DNA of 49,018 bases from Pseudomonadota bacterium (GCA_027623555.1 JAQBSZ010000028.1:1-49018), one strand, 5' to 3'. Counted from the stretch's first letter, positions 28,066-37,117 are shown. The notes: generated from the sequence alone by a model not told the origin. Numbers and translations are program-made.

Positions 28066-29922
28066 CTATGCCGATCCCGCACTGGTGTTTGCTAAATCCT
28101 GCATTGAACCCAGGATCGCGCGCTCGATGTGTTGTGCAGTAATTAGCACACCGTTGTAATTGCGAATGGAATGCATCTTGTCTTCATTTATATTGCATTC
28201 AATCTTTAACAGACTCTTCAGCTGTGCGTCGCGATTCTGATCGATGACATAGACCAATTCGTGATTATCGAAAAATTCGCGTACTTCTTTGTGGAACGGA
28301 AATGCCCTGATGCGCATCGTATCGATTGCAATGCCTTTTTTGCCCAGGCTATCCAATACTTCCTGAATCGCGCTGTGAGTAGTGCCAATATAGACCATGC
28401 CGAGCTTGTTCTTCTTCTTACCATTGACCAGGGGTTTGGGCAGGTATTTCACGGCAGTCTTAAATTTCAGGGCCAGTCGATCCATGACCTGGGCATAGAT
28501 GTTGCCATCTTCGGTGTAGGCAGCATTTGCATCATGTGAGCTGCCGCGTGTGAAGTAACTCCCTTTGTTGGGGTGAGTACCGGGATAAGTACGATAGGGG
28601 ATACCATCACCATCTGTGTCCTGATAACGGCCATACTTTTCAATCGCTTCGAGTTGCTCTGCGGTCAGGATTTTGCCCCGGTCATAGACCCGTTTGTCAT
28701 CCCAGGTAAGTCGATCACATACCTGCTCGTTCATGCCTAATTCGAGATCACTCATCACGATGACAGGGGTCTGCAGGCGATCGGCAATATCGAAAGCATC
28801 GGCTGAATACTCGAAACATTCTTTAGGGTCTGATGGAAATAGCAGTATGTGCTTGGTATCGCCGTGGGAGGCATAGGCGCAGCTCAATAAATCCCCTTGC
28901 TGGGTTCGGGTTGGCATACCGGTAGAGGGGCCGACCCGTTGAATGTTAAACAAGACAAACGGCACTTCGGAAAAATAGGCAAGACCAAGAAATTCCTGCA
29001 TCAGCGAAATTCCTGGTCCGCTGCTTGCGGTAAAAGCCCTGGCCCCATTCCAGCCAGCACCGATGGCGATGCCGATCGCCGCCAATTCATCTTCGGCCTG
29101 GATAATAGAGTACTTGCGCTTGCCACTGCCGGGATCGATTCGGAGCCGCTTACAATACTTTCCAAAGCTATCTACAACCGAGGTAGATGGAGTCAGCGGA
29201 TACCAGGATGCAACGGTTGCTCCGCCATACACACAACCCAGGCCAACTGCCGTGTTGCCATCCATTAATATCTTGTTCTTGTTTTTCTTACTGGGCTTCA
29301 GTTGTAGTTGCAATGGACAGGTAAAATTGTCGACTGCATACTGATGTCCAAGTTCCAGGGAATGGATATTCGGAAGGATCAGTTTTACCTTACCGCGAAA
29401 CTGGTCGCTGACCATGCCGGTGAGTATCTTGAAATCGATGTTCAGGAAAGCAGACAGCGCTCCCACATAGACGATATTTTTAAATAATTGCCGCTGAGCC
29501 GGTTTGTCGAATTCCCGCAAGCAGATGTCTTTGAGCGGAATTGGCAGGTAATTGACATCATCGCGAATTAAATTTTTTTCCAGCGCCTTGGAGGAGTCAT
29601 AGAGCACATAACCACCAGGCAATACTGAATCAATGTCCTTTTTGATTGTCTGCTCGTTCATGGTCACCATGAGGTCGACACCTTCACGCCTTCCCAGATA
29701 GCCACTTTCGTTAATGCGCACCTCATACCAGGTTGGCAAGCCCTGGATGTTGGACGGGAATATATTGTGAGGACTTACTGGAATGCCCATGCGAAAAACC
29801 GCTTTGGCGAACATATTGTTTGCGCTGGCGGATCCGGAGCCGTTCACATTTGCAAACTTGACGACGAAGTCGTTGATTTTGGGAATGGACTTCACTTTGT
29901 TTGAGGAAACTAACTCTGGCAT
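28066..29922 (-). CDS. korA: 2-oxoacid:ferredoxin oxidoreductase, fused gamma-alpha subunit
   Basis: Partner of the beta subunit just downstream. The N-terminal 200 residues are the gamma domain (VNGSGSASANNMFAKAVFRM, SGYLGRREGVDLMVTMNE). From about residue 225 the alpha subunit follows, with the pyrimidine-binding TPP region (YPLTPSTSVVD, QAEDELAAIGIAIGAGWNGA, TASSGPGISLMQEFLGLAYF) and a C-terminal transketolase-like domain (GMVYIGTTHSAIQEVLDSLG). Fusion of gamma and alpha is normal for this clade. The gene starts at ATG 29922, inside the upstream reading frame (13-bp overlap), which indicates translational coupling. Confidence 0.92.
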   Translation of the reverse strand: MPELVSSNKVKSIPKINDFVVKFANVNGSGSASANNMFAKAVFRMGIPVSPHNIFPSNIQGLPTWYEVRINESGYLGRREGVDLMVTMNEQTIKKDIDSVLPGGYVLYDSSKALEKNLIRDDVNYLPIPLKDICLREFDKPAQRQLFKNIVYVGALSAFLNIDFKILTGMVSDQFRGKVKLILPNIHSLELGHQYAVDNFTCPLQLQLKPSKKNKNKILMDGNTAVGLGCVYGGATVASWYPLTPSTSVVDSFGKYCKRLRIDPGSGKRKYSIIQAEDELAAIGIAIGAGWNGARAFTASSGPGISLMQEFLGLAYFSEVPFVLFNIQRVGPSTGMPTRTQQGDLLSCAYASHGDTKHILLFPSDPKECFEYSADAFDIADRLQTPVIVMSDLELGMNEQVCDRLTWDDKRVYDRGKILTAEQLEAIEKYGRYQDTDGDGIPYRTYPGTHPNKGSYFTRGSSHDANAAYTEDGNIYAQVMDRLALKFKTAVKYLPKPLVNGKKKNKLGMVYIGTTHSAIQEVLDSLGKKGIAIDTMRIRAFPFHKEVREFFDNHELVYVIDQNRDAQLKSLLKIECNINEDKMHSIRNYNGVLITAQHIERAILGSMQDLANTSAGSA

Positions 29923-31694
29923 GCATTCTCAGCCTTGGCAGGGTTAAACAGGTATTTGCGCATGTCCCAGGCATTAGTGGGGCAGCGTTCGGCACAAAGA
30001 CCGCAATGGAGGCAAAGATCTTCGTTTTTCGCCATTATACGGCCTGTTTTCAATAGATCGGAAACGTAGATATCCTGTTCTTCGTTATCGGCTGGTGCCA
30101 GCATGTTTTGTCGCAGCTCAGTCTCGTCGCGATTGCTGGTAAAGGTGATACAGTCAGTAGGGCAGATATCGACACAGGCGTCACACTCGATGCAGAGCTG
30201 ATCGGTGAATACAGTCTGCACATCACAATTCAGGCAGCGCATGGTTTCACCGAATGCCATCTCTTCATCAAATCCCAGCTCAACCTCCATATTCAGGTCT
30301 TTCAGGGTCTTATCTTTCGCGGCATGGGGCACTTTGAACCGGATATCGTTACTGATGTCGTTGTCATAGGACCATTGATGTATTCCCATTTTTTGACTAT
30401 AGAGGGTGGTCAGGGGGTCAGGTCTGATTGACAGATCCTGCTTATTGCAGAATTGGTGAATTGACACGGCCGCATCGTGACCATGGGCAACAGCAGTTAT
30501 TATATTGTCAGGACCCAGCGCTGCGTCGCCGCCAAAAAAGACTTTTTCATTGGTCGATTGAAAGGTGGTTTTATTCAGTGTCGGTAATTCCCATTTGTCG
30601 AACTCGATGCCGATATCGCGTTCAATCCAGGGAAAGCTATTGTCCTGGCCAATGGCACACAGCACATCATCACAGGGAAGGATTACCGGGTCTTCACCGG
30701 TCGGAATCAACAGGCGGCGACCATTCTCATCGTATTCCTTACGGACTTTCTCAAACTCCATTGCCACGAGCCTGCCATCCTCGACGATGTAGCGCTTGGG
30801 TACATGGAAATTCAGAACGGGAATATCCTCATTCATGGCATCTTCGATTTCCCAGGGCGAGGCTTTCATCTCATCGAAGCCACTGCGTACAACCACAGTG
30901 ACATCTTCACCGCCAAGTCTCTTCGAGGTTCGACAGCAGTCCATCGCCGTATTACCGCCACCAAGCACCAGCACTTGCTTGCCAATCGAATCGACATGTT
31001 CGAACGCTACACTGGCGAGCCATTCAATCCCGGTGTGGATATTTTTCTTGCCCTCTTCATAACCGGGAATGTCGACCCATTTTCCAAGGGGAGCTCCCGT
31101 TCCTACGAAGACGGCGTCGTAGTCTTCGGAAAGCAGCGCTTTCATGCTGGTGATCTCTTCTGAGAAGCGGCAATTAATTCCCATGTCGAGTATGTAATGG
31201 AGTTCTTCTTCCAACACGCCGATAGGAAGTCGAAACCTTGGTATCTGGGTGCGCATGGCACCTCCACTCACTGGGTCGCGATCAAACAGGGTTATTTCGT
31301 AGCCCAGAGGCAACAGGTCGCGCGCCACTGTCAGTGACGCCGGTCCAGCGCCTATCAAGGCAATGTGCTTGCCGTTCTTCCTTTTCGGTATCACCGGCAA
31401 TCGATCTTTAATGTCTGATTTTAAATCTGCAGCGACGCGTTTCAACCGACAGATTGCGACCGGGGTCTCTTCGATCCGACCACGACGGCAGGCTGGCTCG
31501 CAGGGGCGGTCACAGGTTCTGCCGAGGATTCCTGGAAAAACATTGGAGTGCCAGTTGACCATATAGGCGTCGGTATAGCGTTTATCTGCTATGAGCCTGA
31601 TGTATTCCGGAACCGGAGTGTGGGCAGGGCAGGCCCATTGACAATCTACTACTTTGTGGAAGTAGTTTGGGTCGGCGATGTTAGTGGGTTTCAT
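29910..31694 (-). CDS. GltD-like FAD/NAD(P) oxidoreductase with extra 4Fe-4S domains
   Basis: Flavoprotein like the small subunit of glutamate synthase, first gene of the korAB operon. The N-terminal Fe-S region holds CQWACPAHTPVPEY and GRTCDRPCEPACRRGRIEE. Next come an FAD Rossmann motif (HIALIGAGPASLTVARDLL) and an NAD(P) motif (VLVLGGGNTAMDCCRTSK). The C-terminus adds a two-cluster ferredoxin domain (CIECDACVDICPTDC and CLHCGLCAERCPTNAWDMR). It probably passes electrons between the KorAB Fe-S cluster and NAD(P), so the complex need not rely on a free ferredoxin; that coupling is inferred from the operon. It overlaps korA by 13 bp. A perfect 10-bp inverted repeat lies 47 bp upstream of its ATG. 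Confidence 0.88.
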   Translation of the reverse strand: MKPTNIADPNYFHKVVDCQWACPAHTPVPEYIRLIADKRYTDAYMVNWHSNVFPGILGRTCDRPCEPACRRGRIEETPVAICRLKRVAADLKSDIKDRLPVIPKRKNGKHIALIGAGPASLTVARDLLPLGYEITLFDRDPVSGGAMRTQIPRFRLPIGVLEEELHYILDMGINCRFSEEITSMKALLSEDYDAVFVGTGAPLGKWVDIPGYEEGKKNIHTGIEWLASVAFEHVDSIGKQVLVLGGGNTAMDCCRTSKRLGGEDVTVVVRSGFDEMKASPWEIEDAMNEDIPVLNFHVPKRYIVEDGRLVAMEFEKVRKEYDENGRRLLIPTGEDPVILPCDDVLCAIGQDNSFPWIERDIGIEFDKWELPTLNKTTFQSTNEKVFFGGDAALGPDNIITAVAHGHDAAVSIHQFCNKQDLSIRPDPLTTLYSQKMGIHQWSYDNDISNDIRFKVPHAAKDKTLKDLNMEVELGFDEEMAFGETMRCLNCDVQTVFTDQLCIECDACVDICPTDCITFTSNRDETELRQNMLAPADNEEQDIYVSDLLKTGRIMAKNEDLCLHCGLCAERCPTNAWDMRKYLFNPAKAENACQS

Positions 31695-31740
31695 AACTTC
31701 TAGCTAAAGCTTCCTCAATCACGACGCTGAGTGACCAGCC

Positions 31741-31769
31741 TCAGACTGCTCGAATTTCCAGCAGTCTGA
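31741..31769. promoter_or_regulatory. Perfect 10-bp inverted repeat upstream of the korAB operon
   Basis: TCAGACTGCT / AGCAGTCTGA with a 9-nt spacer, 47-75 bp upstream of the oxidoreductase ATG on the minus strand and 46 bp past the stop of the CDF gene. It has no T-run, so it is an unlikely intrinsic terminator. It could be an operator for a dimeric regulator or a 5'-UTR hairpin. Confidence 0.5.
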
Positions 31770-31814
31770 TAATAGTCAGGGAGTATAGGCAATTGGATGG
31801 CAATTGAAAGTACA

Positions 31815-32981
31815 TTATGCCAAGGGCTGGTCAAGTCTGGCCTCGTAAAGCTTGCTATAAATCCTGAGATTGGCAATGTAGTGAAACCTTTGAATTGCCT
31901 GCTGCAGCTGTCTTGCCAGTTGCTCGCTGATCTCCTCCATGTTTATGGTCAGATCCACCTCAATTCCGTTCTCCAGATAATGCAGGGATATATTATCGAT
32001 ATCGTCCTCTGACAGAAATTCTTGCCATTGGTTTTTAATATTGGCGAGAATCTGTTGCCTGTCCGGCAGCGCTGACTGGTGTGGTATGGTAATTGCTGCT
32101 TCCTCATGCGTCTCCGGATCGATGTGGGCGATAACATCGCCGATATCACTGAAGTTGCCAGTCAGTGCTCTGCTCACTGTCTCGCCGAGTTGATGTCCTT
32201 CTGAAACGGTTATTCGCGGGTCCACCAGCAATCTGACCTCCAGGATTATCTTGCCACCCGAGAGTCTGCTGCGCAGACTGGTTATCCCCTGAATGCCGTC
32301 AATGGCTAGTATGCAGTCTTGCAGCTGCCGTTGTCGTGGCAGTGGAATCGCGGTATCCACCAGTTCACGCAGGCTGTCGGTACAGAGCTCCCAACCGATC
32401 TTGGCGATAATCAGGGCGACAAATATTGCCGCCACCGTGTCCATCCAGATATATCCCTGATACGCCGCGACAATGCCAATCAGGACCGCGATAGAAGAGA
32501 TAGCGTCGGTACGGCTGTGCCAGGCATTGGCCTTTAGCAGCGATGAATTGAGGCGTCTGGCAACCCGAATTGTGTACTGATAAATCCACTCTTTACTTGC
32601 GATGGATATCAAGGCAATGGCGGCACCGGACAATGCTGGAATGGGGATACTCGCCGATTCCAGCAGACGCTGGTAGCTGTCATAGAGCAGAATTCCTGCC
32701 GTGGTGAAGAATACGACTCCCATGCCAATAGTGCCCAGGGACTCGAAACGGCCATGGCCATAGGGATGCTCATCGTCTGGTTCGGTATGGGCTATGCGTG
32801 CGACAACCAGCACGAAGATATCGGTTATTGCGTCAGTTAGGGAATGGATGCCGTCGGTGATGAGCGCGAAAGACTGCGTAAAAATGCCGCCAAAGATCTT
32901 GGCAATACCCAGAGCCAGGTCGAGCCACATGCCTATCAGGGTAACCCTGGTAGCTTCCTGCTGCGCGCTAGCTGATTTCAT
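31815..32981 (-). CDS. Cation diffusion facilitator (CDF) divalent-metal exporter
   Basis: Inner-membrane metal/proton antiporter with six predicted helices. The metal-site motifs are HxxxD in helix 2 (TDGIHSLTDAITD) and helix 5 (NAWHSRTDAISS), plus the DDEHPYGHGRFE loop. A His-Asp/His-Asp site is typical of zinc-selective members, so zinc export is the best guess. The cytoplasmic domain (about 200-285) is followed by an extra domain of about 80 residues (LPDRQQILANIKNQW, NISLHYLENGIEVDL). ATG 32981 is chosen as start: the frame is open to 33041, but that extension runs into the intrinsic terminator at 33028-33060. Only 46 nt separate that terminator from the ATG. Confidence 0.85.
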   Translation of the reverse strand: MKSASAQQEATRVTLIGMWLDLALGIAKIFGGIFTQSFALITDGIHSLTDAITDIFVLVVARIAHTEPDDEHPYGHGRFESLGTIGMGVVFFTTAGILLYDSYQRLLESASIPIPALSGAAIALISIASKEWIYQYTIRVARRLNSSLLKANAWHSRTDAISSIAVLIGIVAAYQGYIWMDTVAAIFVALIIAKIGWELCTDSLRELVDTAIPLPRQRQLQDCILAIDGIQGITSLRSRLSGGKIILEVRLLVDPRITVSEGHQLGETVSRALTGNFSDIGDVIAHIDPETHEEAAITIPHQSALPDRQQILANIKNQWQEFLSEDDIDNISLHYLENGIEVDLTINMEEISEQLARQLQQAIQRFHYIANLRIYSKLYEARLDQPLA

Positions 32982-33027
32982 TAATACTTCGAGGTTTGAC
33001 CGCAAGGAAGAGGGTGAAACTGGAACC

Positions 33028-33060
33028 AAAAAAAAGCCCAACGACCATTGGTGTTGGGCT
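33028..33060 (-). terminator. Strong intrinsic terminator (minus strand)
   Basis: Read on the minus strand: an 8-bp stem AGCCCAAC / GTTGGGCT, with an inner ACC-AAT-GGT pairing, is followed directly by eight T. It would end the putative small RNA starting near 33125 and any readthrough from the M16 peptidase gene. Confidence 0.9.
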
Positions 33061-33125
33061 TAATATTCTATCAAGGGAGAGATAAATGAAACAAAACCCA
33101 CAATTTTGTATGACATCTACCTACA
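33028..33125 (-). ncRNA. Putative sigma-E-dependent small RNA
   Basis: An RpoE-type promoter (33131-33158) and an intrinsic terminator (33028-33060) bracket about 98 nt with no plausible minus-strand reading frame. The predicted RNA has a 5' part with a stem-loop ACAAAA-loop-TTTTGT (forward positions 33091-33109), an unpaired CU-rich stretch antisense to AAGGGAGAGA (forward 33073-33082), and a terminator hairpin ending in eight U. This is the usual layout of an Hfq-binding trans-acting small RNA. A CU-rich seed would pair with ribosome-binding sites and repress translation; RybB, MicA and similar RNAs act this way in the envelope stress response. It lies between the M16 peptidase and CDF genes and matches no family I can name. 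The case rests on promoter, structure and terminator only. Confidence 0.6.
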
Positions 33126-33130
33126 CCTAA

Positions 33131-33158
33131 TAAGACTGTGACTGCTGCACAAAGTTCC
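33131..33158 (-). promoter_or_regulatory. Candidate RpoE/AlgU (sigma-E) promoter
   Basis: On the minus strand, GGAACTT (33158-33152), a 16-bp spacer and TCTTA (33135-33131) match the sigma-E consensus GGAACTT-N16-TCnnA well. An A8 tract lies just upstream of the -35, as is common for sigma-E promoters. The predicted start is near 33125. Confidence 0.6.
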
Positions 33159-33233
33159 GCCAAGTTCATTTTTTTTCGAAATATTTTCAGCGCCATTATA
33201 TACATGAAAAATATAGATAACCTATTGATATTT

Positions 33234-36203
33234 CTATAGATTTATAATTTCGATCGCCCCGTTACTGAAAAGCGCTACCGACTCACGGTTGCCGATAACG
33301 CCAATACTTGCCTGGGCAGGATCGAAATAGCGCTCAGTGGCGGACTTGAGGTCCTCCATTGTAGTGCTCAGAATGCGCTGCCTGAATTCCATGCGGTGCT
33401 CCAGGCTGCGCCCGAATAGCTTGTTGTAGAACGCCTGCTTTGCTTCTCCGGCAGGAGAAGAGGGCTTATCCATGGTGGCGATCACGCCCAGTATAGCCTC
33501 TTCCAGTTGATGATCCGGATGGCTCTCACCGAGCAGCCACTGGACAGCGGCATCGAAGTCATTCAGGGTTTCCTGCAGCCTGGGATCTCTATAGGAGAAG
33601 AAGCGAAATGAAGCCGAATTGGCATCCTGACCAGCGCCACCGCCGTAAGCCCCGCCTTGTTCACGAATGGCCCTGTGCAGAAATCCATTGCGCAAAAAGC
33701 CGGCCAGGACATGTAATACCGCGTTGTCTTCGTGGCTTGAAGGGACGGTGGGGTAGGCCTTGGCGCAGAAATTTACCTGCGTAGATGTCGTCCAGGCCTG
33801 TTGCAATTGCTCTCTCAGCGGGGCAAGACATAAGGACGCAACAGGGACAGCGGCGTCAGATGTATTCCAGGTCTGATCGATGTCACCCATCAAGCGCTTT
33901 TTTAACTCCGGTTCAGCCACTAACAACACCTGTCGTGGTGCGGAACTTATTAATTCATGGAGATGGCGAAATTGCCCGAGCAGCTCAGTTCGCGCTTCGC
34001 TTGAAGCCAGCCGATCTCGCAGGCTCTTGATTCGCCGGATCCCTTCAAGGCCACCGGAACAATGGCTGAGCTGAGCGGTTGGGCTCATGCGGCTGGATGC
34101 CAGGCTCATGGCCAGGCTATGGCCCTGGCCGGTAATGCTATTCTCTTTTCGGGTGCAGATTTGTTCGATTAGCTCGGCAAGGCGTTGGTCTTCATCGAAC
34201 CGGACATCGGTTATAGTCTGGTAGATGAGATCAGTGAGTTGCTTATGGTTAGTGGCAAGCGACTTGGATGAGAAGGTCAGAAACGCCTGCACTAGCTGTT
34301 CGTTATCCACATGACTGCGAATGCTGCTGAAACAATTCATGCCGCCACTAATGCCTGACTGCCAGACTTGAACTTCTTCGTAACTCTTTTTGCCAATACC
34401 AAATTCAGTCAGACAACTCGTATACAGAGGCAGGATATCCAGTAACTCCGGATCCAGCGGTGGCAACTCCAGCACTATCTGTTGATAGCTCAATCCGTTC
34501 GTACCCTGTCCGAAAAAACTCAGGGGTAGTCCGGACTCTGGTAGTGTTTCACTCTCACAGGTGGGTTCGCTTATCGTGGCAGGAACATCGGCCAGACCCA
34601 CCTTCGGCAAGACATCAGGATCATCCTCTTGACGCTGCCTTTCCGCTAATGCTGTGGCTTGCCGTATAATCTGTGCGACGCCATCGGCAGAGAGCCCAGC
34701 CTTGATTTTTGCCAGTGTTTGCTTCTCTGCAGCGACTCTTCGATCATCCAACTCACAATCGGGTTTCAGCGTGAGCGTGATGCGATGCTGATTGCCCAGC
34801 AATCGCTGCCTGATTAATCCTGGAATGAACTGCTTATCTTTAACAGAGTTCCGTAACTCTTTCAGAACGGCCTCTATATTGAGTAGTTTTATCGGGTCGC
34901 CTCGGTGCATGGCAGTCGCTAATCCAGTGAGGATCAGTTGCAGGCCATAGGGGTAACTGTCGCCGGAAATTTCCCGCTGGTTCAACTCCAGTTGATGTAA
35001 GGCGGCCTCCACCTGATCCTGCGGCACACCGTTATCGGCGATCTCCTGCAGCGTGTTCAGTACCAGTGCCTCAACCGCTTCAGTGCTGGTATCTGCGCAG
35101 CCTTCCAGTCCTGCCATGAAGCTCATTTCACGGTTTGAGTCCTCCAGTCCGCACAGCGGTGAAGGTGAACTGCCCAACTCCGAAGTCTCCAGCGCTTTTT
35201 GCAGGGGGCTGGCGCTATTGTCGAGCAGGACACTGGACAGGAGCTGGCTTCTGAAAAGCTCCGCCAGATTGGTACTCCTGCCCAGTAGCCAGCCTATGAC
35301 GACGTGGCTCTTGTCCTTGTCGTCATTATCCGAGGCATAGGCCTCTTCGATGCGTACTGGAGCGAGATAACGTTTTTCGTCATCAACTTCGATATCGAGA
35401 TCGAGCTTGGCAAATTTTGAGAGTGCCAGTTCTTCAAAGTGTTGATGATGTTCGAATGCAGAAATGTCTCCGAAGGTCATGAAGACAGAATTACTGGGAT
35501 GGTAGTGAGTCTTATAAAAGTGTAAAAGTTCTTCATAGCTCAAATCTGGAATATGCTCCGGATCGCCGCCACTATTGAAATGATATGTTGTCGAGGGAAA
35601 CAGGTATTTGCACATTGTGTGCCACAGAACACTGTTTGTGGAACTCATGGCACCTTTCATTTCGTTGAAGACGACACCCTTGTATTGCAATTCACTACCA
35701 GGATTATCAGGTTCGGCGAACTCCAGGCGATGACCTTCTTGAGCGAAGTCCAGTTCATTAAGGCGAGAAAAGAAAGCTGCATCAAGATATACATTCAGCA
35801 AATTCTTGAAATCTTTTCTGTTCTTGCTGGCGAATGGAAAGGCAGTCCAGTCACTACTTGTAAATGCGTTCATGAAGGTGTTTAACGAACGCCTGATCAT
35901 CATGAAGAATGGGTCACGAACCGGGTATTTTTCGCTGCCGCACAAAGCAGTGTGCTCGAGTATGTGGGCTACTCCAGTCGAGTCCATAGGTACGGTGCGA
36001 AAAGCCACCAGGAAGACATTCTCTGGATTATCACTGGCCAGATGATAGTGAAATGCACCAGTTGCTTTGTGAACGTACTTTTCCATCACGATATTCAGCG
36101 ATGCAATTGCTTCGCTGTGTTGCCAGTCGAAAGCTGGATGAAAATTTTCGGGTCGGGTAGCGGGGGAATTCTGGATGTCGTCGAGGGTATCTACTTCTGC
36201 CAT
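33234..36203 (-). CDS. M16C zinc metallopeptidase (PreP/insulinase family)
   Basis: A 989-aa single-chain peptidase with two M16 halves, related to mitochondrial presequence protease. The inverted zinc motif HILEH (His80, Glu83, His84) is intact, with the third ligand Glu expected in VFNEMKGAMSS. Further family segments are PVRDPFFMMIRRSLNTFMNAF, YKTHYHPSNSVFMTFGD and the C-terminal half with GGAYGGGAGQDANSASFRFFSYRDP. It degrades short unfolded peptides. No signal peptide is visible, so it is probably cytoplasmic. It lies 62 bp downstream of ylqF on the same strand. The ATG has only a weak ribosome-binding site. Confidence 0.93.
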   Translation of the reverse strand: MAEVDTLDDIQNSPATRPENFHPAFDWQHSEAIASLNIVMEKYVHKATGAFHYHLASDNPENVFLVAFRTVPMDSTGVAHILEHTALCGSEKYPVRDPFFMMIRRSLNTFMNAFTSSDWTAFPFASKNRKDFKNLLNVYLDAAFFSRLNELDFAQEGHRLEFAEPDNPGSELQYKGVVFNEMKGAMSSTNSVLWHTMCKYLFPSTTYHFNSGGDPEHIPDLSYEELLHFYKTHYHPSNSVFMTFGDISAFEHHQHFEELALSKFAKLDLDIEVDDEKRYLAPVRIEEAYASDNDDKDKSHVVIGWLLGRSTNLAELFRSQLLSSVLLDNSASPLQKALETSELGSSPSPLCGLEDSNREMSFMAGLEGCADTSTEAVEALVLNTLQEIADNGVPQDQVEAALHQLELNQREISGDSYPYGLQLILTGLATAMHRGDPIKLLNIEAVLKELRNSVKDKQFIPGLIRQRLLGNQHRITLTLKPDCELDDRRVAAEKQTLAKIKAGLSADGVAQIIRQATALAERQRQEDDPDVLPKVGLADVPATISEPTCESETLPESGLPLSFFGQGTNGLSYQQIVLELPPLDPELLDILPLYTSCLTEFGIGKKSYEEVQVWQSGISGGMNCFSSIRSHVDNEQLVQAFLTFSSKSLATNHKQLTDLIYQTITDVRFDEDQRLAELIEQICTRKENSITGQGHSLAMSLASSRMSPTAQLSHCSGGLEGIRRIKSLRDRLASSEARTELLGQFRHLHELISSAPRQVLLVAEPELKKRLMGDIDQTWNTSDAAVPVASLCLAPLREQLQQAWTTSTQVNFCAKAYPTVPSSHEDNAVLHVLAGFLRNGFLHRAIREQGGAYGGGAGQDANSASFRFFSYRDPRLQETLNDFDAAVQWLLGESHPDHQLEEAILGVIATMDKPSSPAGEAKQAFYNKLFGRSLEHRMEFRQRILSTTMEDLKSATERYFDPAQASIGVIGNRESVALFSNGAIEIINL

Positions 36204-36265
36204 GTTTTGGTAATGCCTGTAACTGATTAGTTGCCAAACACCTGTAATCAGTATTTATTGAATGT

Positions 36266-37117
36266 CTAGAGAGCCTCTGGAGTCATTTCCGGTGCCTGCT
36301 CCAGGCTGATTCGCCCTAGTTTACCTGAGCGCAGGTCATTTAGTAATGCTTCTGATGCCTTGTACAGATTTACTCTGCCACCCCTGCTGATGCCACCGCG
36401 ACGTTCAGCTATTTTCTCCAGCAATTGCTCTGCAGTCTGGATATTTGCAGTCACGGCATAACGCGTTATGAGATTAGCTCGGAAATTGGCAAGCATTAGT
36501 TCGGCGGCAAACCAGGCAATATCTTCGGTGTTAACAGCCGTATTACGGATACTGCCCAATATGGCCAGTTTCTGCGCGCCTGCCTGATCATCCAGTTTTG
36601 GCCACAGCATTCCGGGCGTGTCAACAAGATACCAGCCTTCATCCAGCTTTATTCGCTGTTGATAACGGGTGAGTGCGGGTTCATTACCCGTTTTTGCCAG
36701 TTTCTTGTCAGCCAGTTTGTTAAGCAGGGTAGATTTTCCCACATTGGGACTGCCAAGTATGGCGAGCTCGTGTTTAGACCGAGGTGCTGCGAATCTTTCT
36801 CTCTGCAATTTTTTAGCGGCCTCAGTAATTTGTGCCCTGCTGAGATTCTGATCAAGGCCATTAATCAGGCAAATGACGTGTTTCTGGCTGTTGAAATGTT
36901 TCTGCCAGGCGCTGGTAATTTCTGGATCGGCCAGATCTGCCTTGTTCAATAGTTTAATGCAGGGAAGCCCCTTGCTTAGATCTGGTAACAGAGGGTTTGA
37001 ACTGGCAGCAGGAGCGCGGGCATCCAGCACTTCTATGACAATATTCACTTCGCGCATGAGCTTGGCCAGTTCTTTGCTGGCTTTGTGCATGTGGCCTGGA
37101 TACCAGGAGATGCTCAT
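36266..37117 (-). CDS. ylqF: Ribosome biogenesis GTPase YlqF/RbgA
   Basis: Circularly permuted GTPase acting in late 50S subunit assembly. The order G4 (LLNKADLAD), G1 (ILGSPNVGKSTLLNKL), G3 (VDTPGML) is the permuted order expected. A helical C-terminal domain follows (IAERRGGISRGGRVNLYKA). The start is ATG 37117, giving MSISWYPGHMHKA, the usual N-terminus of the family; the frame is open from TTG 37138, but that extension has no support. It is divergent from bolA across a 150-bp gap and upstream of the M16 peptidase on the same strand. Confidence 0.93.
   Translation of the reverse strand: MSISWYPGHMHKASKELAKLMREVNIVIEVLDARAPAASSNPLLPDLSKGLPCIKLLNKADLADPEITSAWQKHFNSQKHVICLINGLDQNLSRAQITEAAKKLQRERFAAPRSKHELAILGSPNVGKSTLLNKLADKKLAKTGNEPALTRYQQRIKLDEGWYLVDTPGMLWPKLDDQAGAQKLAILGSIRNTAVNTEDIAWFAAELMLANFRANLITRYAVTANIQTAEQLLEKIAERRGGISRGGRVNLYKASEALLNDLRSGKLGRISLEQAPEMTPEAL

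Noticed and set aside
33028..33060. Metal-responsive riboswitch in front of the CDF exporter
   Set aside because: No aptamer architecture of the NiCo or yybP-ykoY types can be recognised by eye; the small RNA model explains the promoter and terminator better.
33086..33130. A 14-codon plus-strand frame (MKQNPQFCMTSTYT) with a near-perfect ribosome-binding site AAGGGAGAGA
   Set aside because: It is antisense to the predicted small RNA; the ribosome-binding-like sequence is the complement of its CU-rich seed. No plus-strand promoter or downstream gene is present.
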